Positions 49,757 to 59,254 of a stretch of DNA of 64,000 nucleotides are shown here, piece by piece; the first letter of the stretch is position 1, and each line of letters opens with the position of its first letter. The stretch covers positions 1,585,234-1,649,233 of the forward strand of contig CP030886.1 in the NCBI GenBank assembly GCA_006969745.1, given 5' to 3'. The notes beneath the pieces are model-generated. The model saw only the letters and a program-made list of their open reading frames with translations, was not told the origin of the DNA and searched no databases. Position numbers and translations under genes: made by a program. Source of the stretch: Cytophagaceae bacterium (GTDB lineage Bacteria; Bacteroidota; Bacteroidia; Cytophagales; Cyclobacteriaceae).

Positions 49757-51184
49757 CTAAAGCTTAATGCAAACATTTTGAGGTTCGGAGAAAAAACGGA
49801 GAGCTTCGTTGCCTCCTTCTCTACCAATGCCCGAATCTTTCATTCCACCAAAAGGCGTTCTAAGGTCTCGCACTAGCCAACAATTCACCCATATGATACC
49901 GGACTGAACTGCATGTGATACACGGTGTGCCTTCTTTAAATCTGAAGTCCACAATGTACACGATAGGCCGTATCTAGTAGAGTTAGCAACACTTATAGCT
50001 TCCTCTTCAGTTTTGAATTTGTTCAGTGTGACAACCGGGCCGAAAATTTCTTCCAGGTTAGTTCTGCAGTTTTCGTCAAGCCCTTCGATTACTGTCGGCT
50101 CATAGTAAAATCCCTCTTTCTCCAATCTTTTTCCTCCGTGCAGAAGAGTTCCTCCTTCTTCCCTGGCCAGTTGGACATAAGAATCCACTTTCTCGAGATG
50201 GGCCTCTGATACCAAGGCTCCAAGATTAGATTTTGCGTCCATTGGGTCTCCTACCTTCAGCTTTGAGCATTCTTCAATGAAAAGCCTTTTAAATTCATCG
50301 TAGATAGCATCTTCGATTAAAATTCTGGATCCACAAAGACATATTTCTCCTTGATTTGTAAATGAGCTCTTTACACTTGTTTTGACAGCTTCTTCCAAAT
50401 CACAATCTGCGAAAACGATATTGGGATTTTTACCTCCCAGCTCCAAGGAGACCTTTTTGAACTGTTGAGAAGCTGTGGCACCTACCACTTTACCTGTAGC
50501 CGTTCCTCCTGTAAAGGAAATTGCTTTGGTTGCTTCATGCTCAACAATAGCCTGACCGATTCCTTTGCCCTCCCCATGCAGAATATTTAAGACACCTGGA
50601 GGCATGCCCGCTTCATTCGCCAATTTTCCAAGTAAATAAGCTGTCATTGGTGTCAACTCGGATGGCTTAGCCACCACACAATTACCCATAGCCAGTGCCG
50701 GAGCTATTTTCCACGAAAAAAGATATAATGGAAGGTTCCAGGGTGAAATACATCCAACTATACCGATTGGTGCTCGACGGGTATAGTTTACCATGAACCC
50801 TTCAGAAACTTGAGCTTCTGTCGAAAAGTTTACTATAGCAGAAGCATAAAAGCGAAAGTTTGTGCTTGCCCTCGGAATGTCTACCGCTTTAGCGAGCCAA
50901 TGCGGTTTCCCATTGTCTCGGCTTTCCATCAGTGCAAGATCATCCAAATTTGCCTCGATTAGATCCGCGAGCTTGTGCAAAATTCTGCTTCGCTTATCTA
51001 CATTCATGGTGCTCCAAATAGGAAAAGCCAATTTAGCTGCATCAATTGCCTCTTCTAAGTCTTCCTGAGTAGAATTTGGAATTTGGGAAAATACCTTCCC
51101 TGTTCCAGGCTCAACATTATCTATGTATTTACCTTTCGAAGGGTCTATATATTTTCCATTTATGAAATTTTGAATTTTCTGCAT
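49757..51184 (-). CDS. aminomuconate-semialdehyde-type aldehyde dehydrogenase (ALDH8-like)
   Basis: 475 residues from ATG at 51184, which lies 4 bp after the SDR stop; a longer frame would overlap it. FAD-free NAD ALDH with WNLPLYLFSWKIAPALAMGN, Glu in LELGGKNPNIVF and Cys in NQGEICLCGSRILI, closing RDLRTPFGGMKDSGIGREGG. The profile fits 2-aminomuconate or 2-hydroxymuconate semialdehyde dehydrogenases, expected in tryptophan degradation past 3-hydroxyanthranilate. Kynurenine genes lie directly upstream. Confidence 0.82.
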   Translation of the reverse strand: MQKIQNFINGKYIDPSKGKYIDNVEPGTGKVFSQIPNSTQEDLEEAIDAAKLAFPIWSTMNVDKRSRILHKLADLIEANLDDLALMESRDNGKPHWLAKAVDIPRASTNFRFYASAIVNFSTEAQVSEGFMVNYTRRAPIGIVGCISPWNLPLYLFSWKIAPALAMGNCVVAKPSELTPMTAYLLGKLANEAGMPPGVLNILHGEGKGIGQAIVEHEATKAISFTGGTATGKVVGATASQQFKKVSLELGGKNPNIVFADCDLEEAVKTSVKSSFTNQGEICLCGSRILIEDAIYDEFKRLFIEECSKLKVGDPMDAKSNLGALVSEAHLEKVDSYVQLAREEGGTLLHGGKRLEKEGFYYEPTVIEGLDENCRTNLEEIFGPVVTLNKFKTEEEAISVANSTRYGLSCTLWTSDLKKAHRVSHAVQSGIIWVNCWLVRDLRTPFGGMKDSGIGREGGNEALRFFSEPQNVCIKL

Positions 51185-51188
51185 AATC

Positions 51189-51965
51189 TTAAATTGAACC
51201 TGTTCTTCCACCGTCTATTCTCAAACTGGTACCGTTGATGTAGGCGCCACTATTGCTGCATAGAAGCCCGGCATATGCAGCTATTTCTGAAGGTTCACCG
51301 AATCTACCAGCCGGTATGGTCTTCTTCATCTCAGCTTCAATCTCAGCTTCGGACTTCCCCTGGCTTTTTGATTTCCCAGCTACAAGGCTTTCTATTCTTG
51401 CAGTATTGATAAATCCTGGCAAGATATTATTCACTGTTACGCCATATTGTCCCAACTCATTGGCAAGCGTTTTTGCCCAGGAAGCCATTGCACCTCTGAC
51501 AGTATTGCTCACTCCCAATCCAGGAATAGGAATTTTAACGGAAGTGGAAATAATATTAACAATCCTTCCAAAATTAGCGTCTTTCATTCCGGGCAACAGC
51601 AATCTAACCAGCGTATGACTAACGTGTAAATGCCTCCCCATTGCCACCTCAAAAGATGAAAGATCGGCCTCAGCGAGTGGCCCTGGTGCTGGTCCGCCTG
51701 AATTATTGATAAGGATTTGGTAAGGTCCCTTCTTCAGAGCCCTCTTAACTTCAGCTTCTACCGCTGGCAAATCGTCAAAATCTGCAACCAGATAATCATG
51801 TGTTCCTGGTGAGAGCTGAGCCAGCGCTTCGTTTAAAGAGGCTTCATTTCTTGCAAACAGGGTAATGTTGGCTCCCATTTCGCTCAACTCCCTTGCAATA
51901 GCCAGCCCCATTCCCTGTGAACTTCCACACACCAAAGCTCTTCTTCCTTTCAGGTCTAAATCCAT
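51189..51965 (-). CDS. atypical short-chain dehydrogenase/reductase without the Tyr-Lys pair
   Basis: 258 residues. Cofactor loop RALVCGSSQGMGLAIARELS is intact. At the catalytic site the usual Tyr-x3-Lys is Ser-x3-Arg (ISTSVKIPIPGLGVSNTVRG), as in a known SDR subgroup with a degenerate tetrad. C-terminal PGFINTARIESLVAGK and LRIDGGRTGSI. Often encoded beside kynurenine-pathway aldehyde dehydrogenases in Bacteroidota, role unknown. Divergent from haaO by 41 bp. Confidence 0.78.
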   Translation of the reverse strand: MDLDLKGRRALVCGSSQGMGLAIARELSEMGANITLFARNEASLNEALAQLSPGTHDYLVADFDDLPAVEAEVKRALKKGPYQILINNSGGPAPGPLAEADLSSFEVAMGRHLHVSHTLVRLLLPGMKDANFGRIVNIISTSVKIPIPGLGVSNTVRGAMASWAKTLANELGQYGVTVNNILPGFINTARIESLVAGKSKSQGKSEAEIEAEMKKTIPAGRFGEPSEIAAYAGLLCSNSGAYINGTSLRIDGGRTGSI

Positions 51966-52006
51966 AAATTTTTCCTAACTTTTCTTCAAAAATAAACATC
52001 TCTGAC

Positions 52007-52537
52007 ATGGCGATAAAAAGACCTTTCAACTTGCAAAAATGGATTGATGAAAACCGGGACTTGCTAAAGCCTCCAGTTGGGAATAAAAACCTCTATAAAG
52101 AAGCTGGAGACTATATTGTGATGATTGTAGGTGGGCCAAATGCACGTAAAGACTATCATTATAATGAAACAGAAGAGCTCTTCTATCAATTGGAGGGAGA
52201 TATTGAAGTGACGATACAGGAAGATGGAAAGGCAGTGAAAATCCCAATTAAAGAGGGAGAAATGTACCTGCACCCCGCCAAAGTTCCGCACTCGCCGGCT
52301 AGACCTGAAAATACGGTGGGGCTTGTTATTGAAAGGAAAAGAGAGGAAAGCCACACGGATGGTTTGATGTGGTTTTGTGATCATTGCAATCACAAGCTTC
52401 ACGATACATATTTTCATTTGCAAGACGTGGAAAAAGATTTTCAACCTAGATTTCGTGAGTTTTTCAATTCTGAAGAGTTAAGAACTTGCGATAATTGCGG
52501 TGAAACAATGGAAACAGATCCAAGATTCACCGATTAA
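52007..52537 (+). CDS. nbaC: 3-hydroxyanthranilate 3,4-dioxygenase
   Basis: 176 residues. Cupin iron site in DYHYNETEELFYQLEGD (His/Glu) with HPAKVPHSPARPENTVGL, and a C-terminal rubredoxin-like zinc site with CDHCNHK and CDNCG, the bacterial form of the enzyme. Converts 3-hydroxyanthranilate to 2-amino-3-carboxymuconate semialdehyde, which then cyclises to quinolinate or is degraded. First of three kynurenine genes. Confidence 0.95.
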   Translation: MAIKRPFNLQKWIDENRDLLKPPVGNKNLYKEAGDYIVMIVGGPNARKDYHYNETEELFYQLEGDIEVTIQEDGKAVKIPIKEGEMYLHPAKVPHSPARPENTVGLVIERKREESHTDGLMWFCDHCNHKLHDTYFHLQDVEKDFQPRFREFFNSEELRTCDNCGETMETDPRFTD

Positions 52538-52546
52538 TAAAACGTT

Positions 52547-53821
52547 TTGAAGGAAGAAGCAATTAAAAGAGCGAAAGCGCTCGATTCTACAGATTCATTA
52601 TCAACATTCAGGTCTCAATTTCATTTCCCTCAACGTGGAGGAAAAGACTGCATTTACTTATGTGGGAATTCGCTCGGATTGCAACCGAAGATCACCTCTG
52701 AATTTGTCAATGAAGAACTTAAAAATTGGCAAGAAAAAGGAGTAGAAGGCCATTTTACCGGAGAAAAGCCCTGGGTGAGTTATCACAAAAACTCTAAAGA
52801 TTCATTGGCTAAAATTGTTGGTGCCCATCCACATGAAGTAGTTGCAATGAATAACCTTACAAGTAATCTTCATCTGGCTATGGCCTCATTTTACCAACCC
52901 AATGGCAAGCGAACCAAGGTTCTAATTGAGCGTGGCGCTTTTCCGTCAGACTTCTATGCAGTGTATTCAAGAATTGAAAATAGTGGTCTTGACCCGAAAA
53001 AGAATCTCATAGAGTTAGAGTCGTCTGATGGATCTGATTATTTGAGCACGGAGGAGATTGTAGGAAAAATTGAGGAGCTTGGGGAAGAGTTGGCGTTGGT
53101 CATGTTTCCCGGAGTGCAGTATTACACTGGGCAATTTTTCAATATAAGAGCCATAACTGCTGCCGCACACAAGGTTGGCGCAAACGCCGGTTTTGACCTT
53201 GCACATGCTGTTGGAAACGTTCCGCTACAGCTCCATGATCACGAGGTAGATTTTGCTGTCTGGTGTACTTACAAGTATTTGAATTCCGGTCCGGGAGGCG
53301 TCGGTGGGCTTTTTATTCACGAGAGAAACGCTAAGAATACAGAGCTTACCAGGCTTTCAGGTTGGTGGGGACATGATTCTGAGGCTCGATTCAAAATGGA
53401 TAATCAGGTAAATCCCATTCCCAACGTGGATGGCTGGCAGCTTAGTAATGTCAATATCTTATCTCATTCCTCCCATCTGGCATCTCTCAAGCTGTTTGAT
53501 GAGGCAGGAATTGAAAATCTAAGAGCTAAAAGCTTGTTGCTTACGGATTTTATGGAAGACTTGATATTGAATTCTGAAATTTTGAAAGATCAGATAAAAA
53601 TTATCACCCCATCTGCCCGTGAGGAACGAGGAGCTCAATTATCTATTTATCTTATTAACCACGGAAAAAGTGTCTTTGAATATTTAATCGCTCATGGGGT
53701 TATCCTTGATTGGCGCGAGCCAAATGTAATCAGAGTGGCACCAGTGCCGCTTTATAATTCTTTCACTGATGCTGTGAATTTTGTTTCCATACTAGAAGAC
53801 GCCATAAGGAATGAAGGATAA
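52547..53821 (+). CDS. kynU: kynureninase
   Basis: 424 residues starting at TTG. PLP enzyme with NSLGLQPK, GFDLAHAVGNVPL, and the PLP Lys in CTYKYLNSGPGGVGG, followed by LSGWWGHD. Cleaves kynurenine or 3-hydroxykynurenine to (3-hydroxy)anthranilate plus alanine. 9 bp after the dioxygenase gene and overlapping kmo by 11 bp. Confidence 0.96.
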   Translation: MKEEAIKRAKALDSTDSLSTFRSQFHFPQRGGKDCIYLCGNSLGLQPKITSEFVNEELKNWQEKGVEGHFTGEKPWVSYHKNSKDSLAKIVGAHPHEVVAMNNLTSNLHLAMASFYQPNGKRTKVLIERGAFPSDFYAVYSRIENSGLDPKKNLIELESSDGSDYLSTEEIVGKIEELGEELALVMFPGVQYYTGQFFNIRAITAAAHKVGANAGFDLAHAVGNVPLQLHDHEVDFAVWCTYKYLNSGPGGVGGLFIHERNAKNTELTRLSGWWGHDSEARFKMDNQVNPIPNVDGWQLSNVNILSHSSHLASLKLFDEAGIENLRAKSLLLTDFMEDLILNSEILKDQIKIITPSAREERGAQLSIYLINHGKSVFEYLIAHGVILDWREPNVIRVAPVPLYNSFTDAVNFVSILEDAIRNEG

Positions 53822-55127
53822 AATAAGCATAATTGGAGCGGGCCTAGTAGGATCACTCTTAGCTGTGATACTAAAGCAAAAAGGGTTTGATGTTCAGATC
53901 TTTGAGAAGAGAAAAGATCCTAGAAAGTCAGGAGCTGCCGGAGGAAGATCCATCAACCTCGCATTGTCTCACCGGGGTATTCGTCCATTGAGGGTAGCTG
54001 GTGTCTATGAAAAGATTGAACCTTACCTCATTCCAATGCATGGTCGGATGATGCACGATCAAGCAGGTGAACTGACTTTTCAGCCATACGGAAAGGAGGG
54101 GCAGTTTATAAACTCTGTGTCAAGAGCTCAGCTTAATGAATTGTTAATTGAGAGCGCAGAAGAAGCTGGAGTTGAGGTTTTTTTCGATCATAAATGCGGT
54201 GATATCAATTTTGATTCAAACATGTTACATTTTGAGCATGGGAAAGAAATGAAATCTGATTTGATCATTGGAACGGATGGTGCGTTTTCGGCTATTCGAA
54301 AAAAATTACAGTTTACAGATCGGTTTAATTTTTCTCAGCATTACATAGAACATGGCTATAAAGAGCTTGAAATTCAGCCCAAAGAAAATACATTCAGGTT
54401 AGAGCCAAACTACCTCCATATTTGGCCCCGAGGGAATTTCATGTTGATCGCCTTGCCAAACGCTGACAAAACTTTCACTTGTACTCTTTTCTTTCCATTT
54501 GAAGGAAATCCATCATTTTCAACTCTAAAAACAAAGGCTGATGTTGAAGCCTTTTTTGAACAATATTTTAAAGATGCACTTGAACTAATCCCGGACTTAT
54601 CAGAGCAGTTTTTCACAAACCCGACCTCATCATTGGTTACGACCAAGTGCGAGCCATGGCATAAAAACAGGAGTATTCTCCTTGGTGATGCTGCTCATGC
54701 AATCGTGCCTTTTTATGGCCAGGGTATGAATTCTGGTTTTGAGGATGTACGCCTTTTCGTAGAGCTGGCAGAAGAATTAGACTGGAATTGGGATAAAATA
54801 TTACCGCTATATTCCTCACGTCGTAAAAAAGATGCTGATGCTATCTCTGAATTAGCTTTACATAATTTCATTGAAATGAGGGATCATGTGGCCGATCCTG
54901 ATTTTCTTAGAAGAAAAAAGCTCGAATCGCAAATTCAAGAAAAATATCCCAAAGAGTGGATACCACTTTATAGCATGGTTACATTCTCTGATATACCTTA
55001 TTCAGAAGCATTAAAGCTTGGTAAGCTACAAAAAAAAGTAATGGATGAATTTTTAGAGTTGAAAGAGTCAGAGGTAAACTATGATCAGGTAATTCAAAGA
55101 TTTAATGCTCTAAAGAAAGGCGACTAG
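53811..55127 (+). CDS. kmo: kynurenine 3-monooxygenase
   Basis: 438 residues. FAD monooxygenase motifs: ISIIGAGLVGSLLAVILKQK, AGGRSINLALSHRGIRPL (KMO signature) and ILLGDAAHAIVPFYGQGMNS. Hydroxylates kynurenine using NADPH and oxygen. Last gene of the cluster; its end overlaps the convergent TerB-like gene by 26 bp. Tryptophan dioxygenase and the carboxymuconate decarboxylase are not in this window. Confidence 0.96.
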   Translation: MKDKISIIGAGLVGSLLAVILKQKGFDVQIFEKRKDPRKSGAAGGRSINLALSHRGIRPLRVAGVYEKIEPYLIPMHGRMMHDQAGELTFQPYGKEGQFINSVSRAQLNELLIESAEEAGVEVFFDHKCGDINFDSNMLHFEHGKEMKSDLIIGTDGAFSAIRKKLQFTDRFNFSQHYIEHGYKELEIQPKENTFRLEPNYLHIWPRGNFMLIALPNADKTFTCTLFFPFEGNPSFSTLKTKADVEAFFEQYFKDALELIPDLSEQFFTNPTSSLVTTKCEPWHKNRSILLGDAAHAIVPFYGQGMNSGFEDVRLFVELAEELDWNWDKILPLYSSRRKKDADAISELALHNFIEMRDHVADPDFLRRKKLESQIQEKYPKEWIPLYSMVTFSDIPYSEALKLGKLQKKVMDEFLELKESEVNYDQVIQRFNALKKGD

Positions 55128-55548
55128 AAAGCTTGTCAATCGCTCGTTGTTCTTCGTGCGCAATGCCATCCGCAGCGTTGGCAAATAAGTACATAGCCTC
55201 ATATACAAATTCTTTTTCGCCTGGGTGTTCTTCAAGATAGCTTTTGAGTGTGTTAAGAAATTTCTTCTCCCACTTGTCAATATTTTCCAAAAGGTATCTG
55301 AACTCAGTTCTAAAAAGAGTTTCTATTTGTTCAGCGTTTGAGTTAGGTATTTGGTCAAGATACAACAGGGCCAGCCCTTTAGAAATATTCAACACACCAT
55401 CCCATTCTTCAGGATCTAGCTTGCCATCACTCATGCAAACGAGCAATGATGGATAAATTTTCAGGATGTAGGTGAATTGATCAATTGAAAGATCAGACTT
55501 TCTAGTCTTGTGATATTCTTCCAATAATATCTCATGCTGATTTTTCAT
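55102..55548 (-). CDS. TerB-like small cytoplasmic protein
   Basis: 148 residues from ATG at 55548, preferred over an upstream Met since KNQHEILLEEYHKTRKSDLS starts a folded helix. Helical, with two acidic turns that look like TerB (CMSDGKLDPEEWDGVLNISK and NAADGIAHEEQRAIDKLSSR). TerB-like domains are soluble and bind metals or partners in stress systems. The likeness is by eye; no tellurite genes nearby. Confidence 0.55.
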   Translation of the reverse strand: MKNQHEILLEEYHKTRKSDLSIDQFTYILKIYPSLLVCMSDGKLDPEEWDGVLNISKGLALLYLDQIPNSNAEQIETLFRTEFRYLLENIDKWEKKFLNTLKSYLEEHPGEKEFVYEAMYLFANAADGIAHEEQRAIDKLSSRLSLEH

Positions 55549-55649
55549 GTCTCGTGGTGGATTATTTTGGCCTAAAGATAGAACTGTTTCAATATATACC
55601 ACACTTTTAGTGGAAGTAACCTAGAGGATTATTTAACTAACGGCCGTTA

Positions 55650-57128
55650 TTATTGAACAAAGGTTTCTACTGGAATTTCTTGCTCCAAAATTTCCTTATA
55701 GTTCTGATAGATATCCAATATCTGAATTACATATTCCACAGGTTCAGTTCCTCTGCAGTACCCATATTCGACAACCGGATCATTGAAATATTTAGATTTC
55801 GACTTCTTCAGTAGATAGCCGCTAACGTCTTCCCAACTTTCAGTATTTCCACCATATTTCTCTGTAAGTCTAACAGCATCTTGCAAATGGCCCAATCCAA
55901 CATTATAGGAGGCAAGAATGAACTTTAATCTCTCATCTTCATTTTCAATTTTATCATACCATTGATCCTGTAACCATTCCAGATGTTTGCGGCCTGCATA
56001 GATGTTCTGTTTTGGATCATATAAGTTTCTCACCCCATATTCCCTCCCAGTTCGTGGCATTACCTGCATGAGACCTCTTGCGCCTGCCCATGATTCGGCT
56101 CTTTCGTCAAATTTTGACTCGCGAAAAATTTGAGCGGCCAGGAGCAACCAATCCCAATTCAATTCGTCAGCTGCATCTTGTATTAGTGAATCGTAAGGTG
56201 AAATTGCTTCTCCACGAATAGAGGAATATTTACTTCTCGATCTTCTTAAGGCTGATTTAGAGCTTCTGAAGTATTTATCATAAATAACATAATAATCAGT
56301 AGTCTTCCTCATTCGTTCGATCCAATCGTTGAGAGCTAAAAGCAATTCATCAGCATTTTTTCTTACACCCCATGCAATTTGTGTTGGGAAACTTACCGGT
56401 GTCTTGATATCCAAATTTCGATAGTAGGTAGAGTTTACCAGGGCAATATTCTCTTCTGCAACTGTGTAGTCAATTTTTCCTTCAGCCACCTGTCTTATTA
56501 ATGTTTCTGTTTCTACATTGGTGTCTCCAGGAACTATCAAGATATCCCCTCCTATTTCATCTGATAAATTCATCATCCGATCGTGATATGAAGAGTGCGG
56601 ACGAACCACCACTTCCTTCCCAATCAAATCCACAGGATTACGGATCAGCTCAGCCTCAATTTCATGGAGTTTCATTTGTCTCCAATTTTTCGGTTTTCTT
56701 TGGATGAGAACCTGCCTTTGAAGGTTGTGATAATGAGTAAAGGCTATTCGTTTCTTACGCTCTTTTGTAATGGTAAGGTTATAAGCAAGTATGTCTCCTT
56801 CGCCTGCATTTAGTTTATTAAATCCTTCGCCAATATTTTGAGTAATGTTAATTCGCAACTGAAGACCCTGTTCTTCACAAAATAGCTTTAAGAGCTCATA
56901 TTCATAACCCATGGTCTTGCCTTTGTACACAAAAAGGCCTGTCGAGCTATTATCAATAATAGCGGTGATATAGCCCCTTCTCTTGATTTCTTCAAGATCC
57001 AGGTCCACGATGAATTCCTCTCTCTCAGGATATTGATTATTTGCTTTGCTTGAGCTCGATTGTTTACATGAAACAACCATAAAGATTAGAACGGAGAATA
57101 AGACAGCGGTTTTTGTATTGCTCCTCAT
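55650..57128 (-). CDS. mltF: membrane-bound lytic murein transglycosylase F
   Basis: 492 residues from ATG at 57128 with lipobox LIFMVVSC. First half is an extracellular solute-binding domain (GYITAIIDNSSTGLFVYKGK, VVVRPHSSYHDRM), second half an SLT domain with the catalytic Glu in AAQIFRESKFDERAESWAGA and RGLMQVMPRTGREYG. Cleaves glycan strands to 1,6-anhydro products while sensing a ligand. 3 bp after dxs, likely one transcript. Confidence 0.92.
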   Translation of the reverse strand: MRSNTKTAVLFSVLIFMVVSCKQSSSSKANNQYPEREEFIVDLDLEEIKRRGYITAIIDNSSTGLFVYKGKTMGYEYELLKLFCEEQGLQLRINITQNIGEGFNKLNAGEGDILAYNLTITKERKKRIAFTHYHNLQRQVLIQRKPKNWRQMKLHEIEAELIRNPVDLIGKEVVVRPHSSYHDRMMNLSDEIGGDILIVPGDTNVETETLIRQVAEGKIDYTVAEENIALVNSTYYRNLDIKTPVSFPTQIAWGVRKNADELLLALNDWIERMRKTTDYYVIYDKYFRSSKSALRRSRSKYSSIRGEAISPYDSLIQDAADELNWDWLLLAAQIFRESKFDERAESWAGARGLMQVMPRTGREYGVRNLYDPKQNIYAGRKHLEWLQDQWYDKIENEDERLKFILASYNVGLGHLQDAVRLTEKYGGNTESWEDVSGYLLKKSKSKYFNDPVVEYGYCRGTEPVEYVIQILDIYQNYKEILEQEIPVETFVQ

Positions 57129-57191
57129 ATGTTCTCTTAAAATACGAAAAAAATCTCTTTTTAAGATTGATAAGGCGAAGCAATGCAAATT

Positions 57192-59108
57192 TTAAACAAC
57201 TGATTCCTGATGAGCAATTAACTCATAAACAGCCTTTTTGATAGCCTCAGCATCGTATTCGCATTCTCGATGTAGTTGTGGTTGCTCGCCATGCTCTACG
57301 ATTCTATCAGGAATACCCAATCTTTTTACTGAAGCCTTGTAGTTATTATCAGCTGCAAATTCCAAGACTGCCGAACCAAATCCTCCCATTATGCATCCAT
57401 CTTCGACGGTTATTACCGATTTATGATTTCGGAAGATTGTATGAAGCATTTCTTCGTCCAGTGGCTTTACGAACCGCATATCATATACGGATGGATTTAG
57501 TCCTTCTTTTCTAAGAGCTTCCGCCGCATTTAGGGAATAGTTTCCTACTTGTCCTATGGATAGAATGGCAACCTCCTCTCCCTCTATCAGACACCTTCCT
57601 TTTCCAATTTCAATTTTTTGTAATTCGGTTCTCCATTCAGGCATTGTTCCAGCTCCACGTGGATATCTTATCGAGAATGGACCATTATGCTCACTTGCCG
57701 TATACATCAAGTTGCGAAGTTCTGATTCATTCATAGGTGCTGAAACCACCATATTGGGAATACACCTCATGTAGGCTACATCGTAAGCACCGTGGTGTGT
57801 AGGACCATCAGCGCCAGCTACACCAGCTCTATCCATACAGAAAACAACAGGCAGATTCTGTATACATACATCATGGATAACCTGATCATAAGCCCGCTGC
57901 ATAAACGTGCTGTAGATGTTGCAGAAAGGAATCATTCCTTGCGTGGCTAGTCCGGCAGAAAATGTAACTGCATGCTGTTCGGCTATTCCCACATCATATG
58001 CTCTATCAGGAATGGCCTCCATCATGATCTTCATTGAAGACCCGGAAGGCATCGCTGGGGTTATGCCTACAATTTTTTCATTCTTCTCTGCCAGCTCAAC
58101 TAATGTATGTCCAAATACGTCCTGAAATTTTGGAGGCTGAGGTGTCTCGTGCTTCTTTTTGTTGATTGCACCAGTGATCTTATCAAAAGTGCCGGGTGCA
58201 TGCCACAGAGTTTGATCTTTTTCAGCCAACTCATACCCTTTGCCTTTAACAGTCAGGCAGTGAAGGATCTTCGGCCCAGGTATCTTTTTCAAATCCTCCA
58301 TTACGTCTACCAAGTGGTTTACATCATGTCCATCTATGGGCCCGAAATAACGGAGGTTCAATGATTCAAACAGGTTGCTTTGCTTTAGTAAGAAGCTCTT
58401 CATTGAGTTTTCTACTTTAGCGGCTATGTCTTGAGCATTGGGACCGAATTTGCTGATTTTACCAAGAAGCTTCCAAATTTCGTCCCGAACCTTATTATAA
58501 GTTTGACTTGTAGTGATGTCGGTCAAGTAATCTTTGAGGGCGCCTACGTTCGGATCTATGGACATACAGTTATCGTTCAAAACGATAAGTAAGTTGGAAT
58601 TACTAACTCCTGCATGGTTCATCGCTTCAAAGGCTAATCCCCCCGTCATCGCACCATCACCAATAACAGCAATATGTTGCTTCTCACTATTATTTTGAAG
58701 TCTTGAAGCTTCTGCCATTCCAAGGGCAGCAGAAATTGAAGTAGAAGAATGGCCAACGCCAAAGGTGTCAAACTCACTTTCGCTTCGTTTCGGAAACCCG
58801 GAGATTCCTTTGTATTTTCTATTGGTATGAAAAGATTCCTTTCTACCTGTTAATATTTTGTGTCCATAGGCTTGATGGCCTACATCCCAAACCAATTGAT
58901 CTTGAGGAGTATTAAAGACATAATGGAGCGCCACAGTAAGTTCCGTTACACCCAGACTAGCACCAAAGTGACCTCCGTACACTGAGACATTGTCAATGAT
59001 AAAATCCCTTAGCTCATGACATACCTGTGCTAACTGCCTTACATCTAACTTCTTAAGATCGTCTGGTGAATTAATCTCTGCTAAAAGAGGTCCTGGTTTA
59101 ATCTCCAT
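57192..59108 (-). CDS. dxs: 1-deoxy-D-xylulose-5-phosphate synthase
   Basis: 638 residues. TPP site GDGAMTGGLAFEAMNHAG followed by NDNCMSIDPNVG, transketolase pyrimidine domain with GIAEQHAVTFSAGLATQG, and the C-terminal domain VITVEDGCIMGGFGSAVLEF. First and rate-limiting step of the MEP isoprenoid route from pyruvate and glyceraldehyde 3-phosphate. It supplies the prenyl diphosphates used by the UbiA enzyme elsewhere in this window. Confidence 0.97.
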   Translation of the reverse strand: MEIKPGPLLAEINSPDDLKKLDVRQLAQVCHELRDFIIDNVSVYGGHFGASLGVTELTVALHYVFNTPQDQLVWDVGHQAYGHKILTGRKESFHTNRKYKGISGFPKRSESEFDTFGVGHSSTSISAALGMAEASRLQNNSEKQHIAVIGDGAMTGGLAFEAMNHAGVSNSNLLIVLNDNCMSIDPNVGALKDYLTDITTSQTYNKVRDEIWKLLGKISKFGPNAQDIAAKVENSMKSFLLKQSNLFESLNLRYFGPIDGHDVNHLVDVMEDLKKIPGPKILHCLTVKGKGYELAEKDQTLWHAPGTFDKITGAINKKKHETPQPPKFQDVFGHTLVELAEKNEKIVGITPAMPSGSSMKIMMEAIPDRAYDVGIAEQHAVTFSAGLATQGMIPFCNIYSTFMQRAYDQVIHDVCIQNLPVVFCMDRAGVAGADGPTHHGAYDVAYMRCIPNMVVSAPMNESELRNLMYTASEHNGPFSIRYPRGAGTMPEWRTELQKIEIGKGRCLIEGEEVAILSIGQVGNYSLNAAEALRKEGLNPSVYDMRFVKPLDEEMLHTIFRNHKSVITVEDGCIMGGFGSAVLEFAADNNYKASVKRLGIPDRIVEHGEQPQLHRECEYDAEAIKKAVYELIAHQESVV

Positions 59109-59254
59109 TTTTTAAAGTATTTCTTCCAAACGTCTCTGAATCCAGATTGTTTGAAATATGCTCATTACCCATAAGGATAGTTTGCAAAACTAAGCATTCG
59201 ACAGAAAGGTAAATTAATCCAAGGTAAATTCCATATTGTCGGTAATTTTGGGTT

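Noticed and set aside
52007..55127. Complete tryptophan-to-NAD pathway
   Set aside because: Only haaO-type dioxygenase, kynureninase and Kmo are here; tryptophan dioxygenase, formamidase and quinolinate phosphoribosyltransferase are not in the window.
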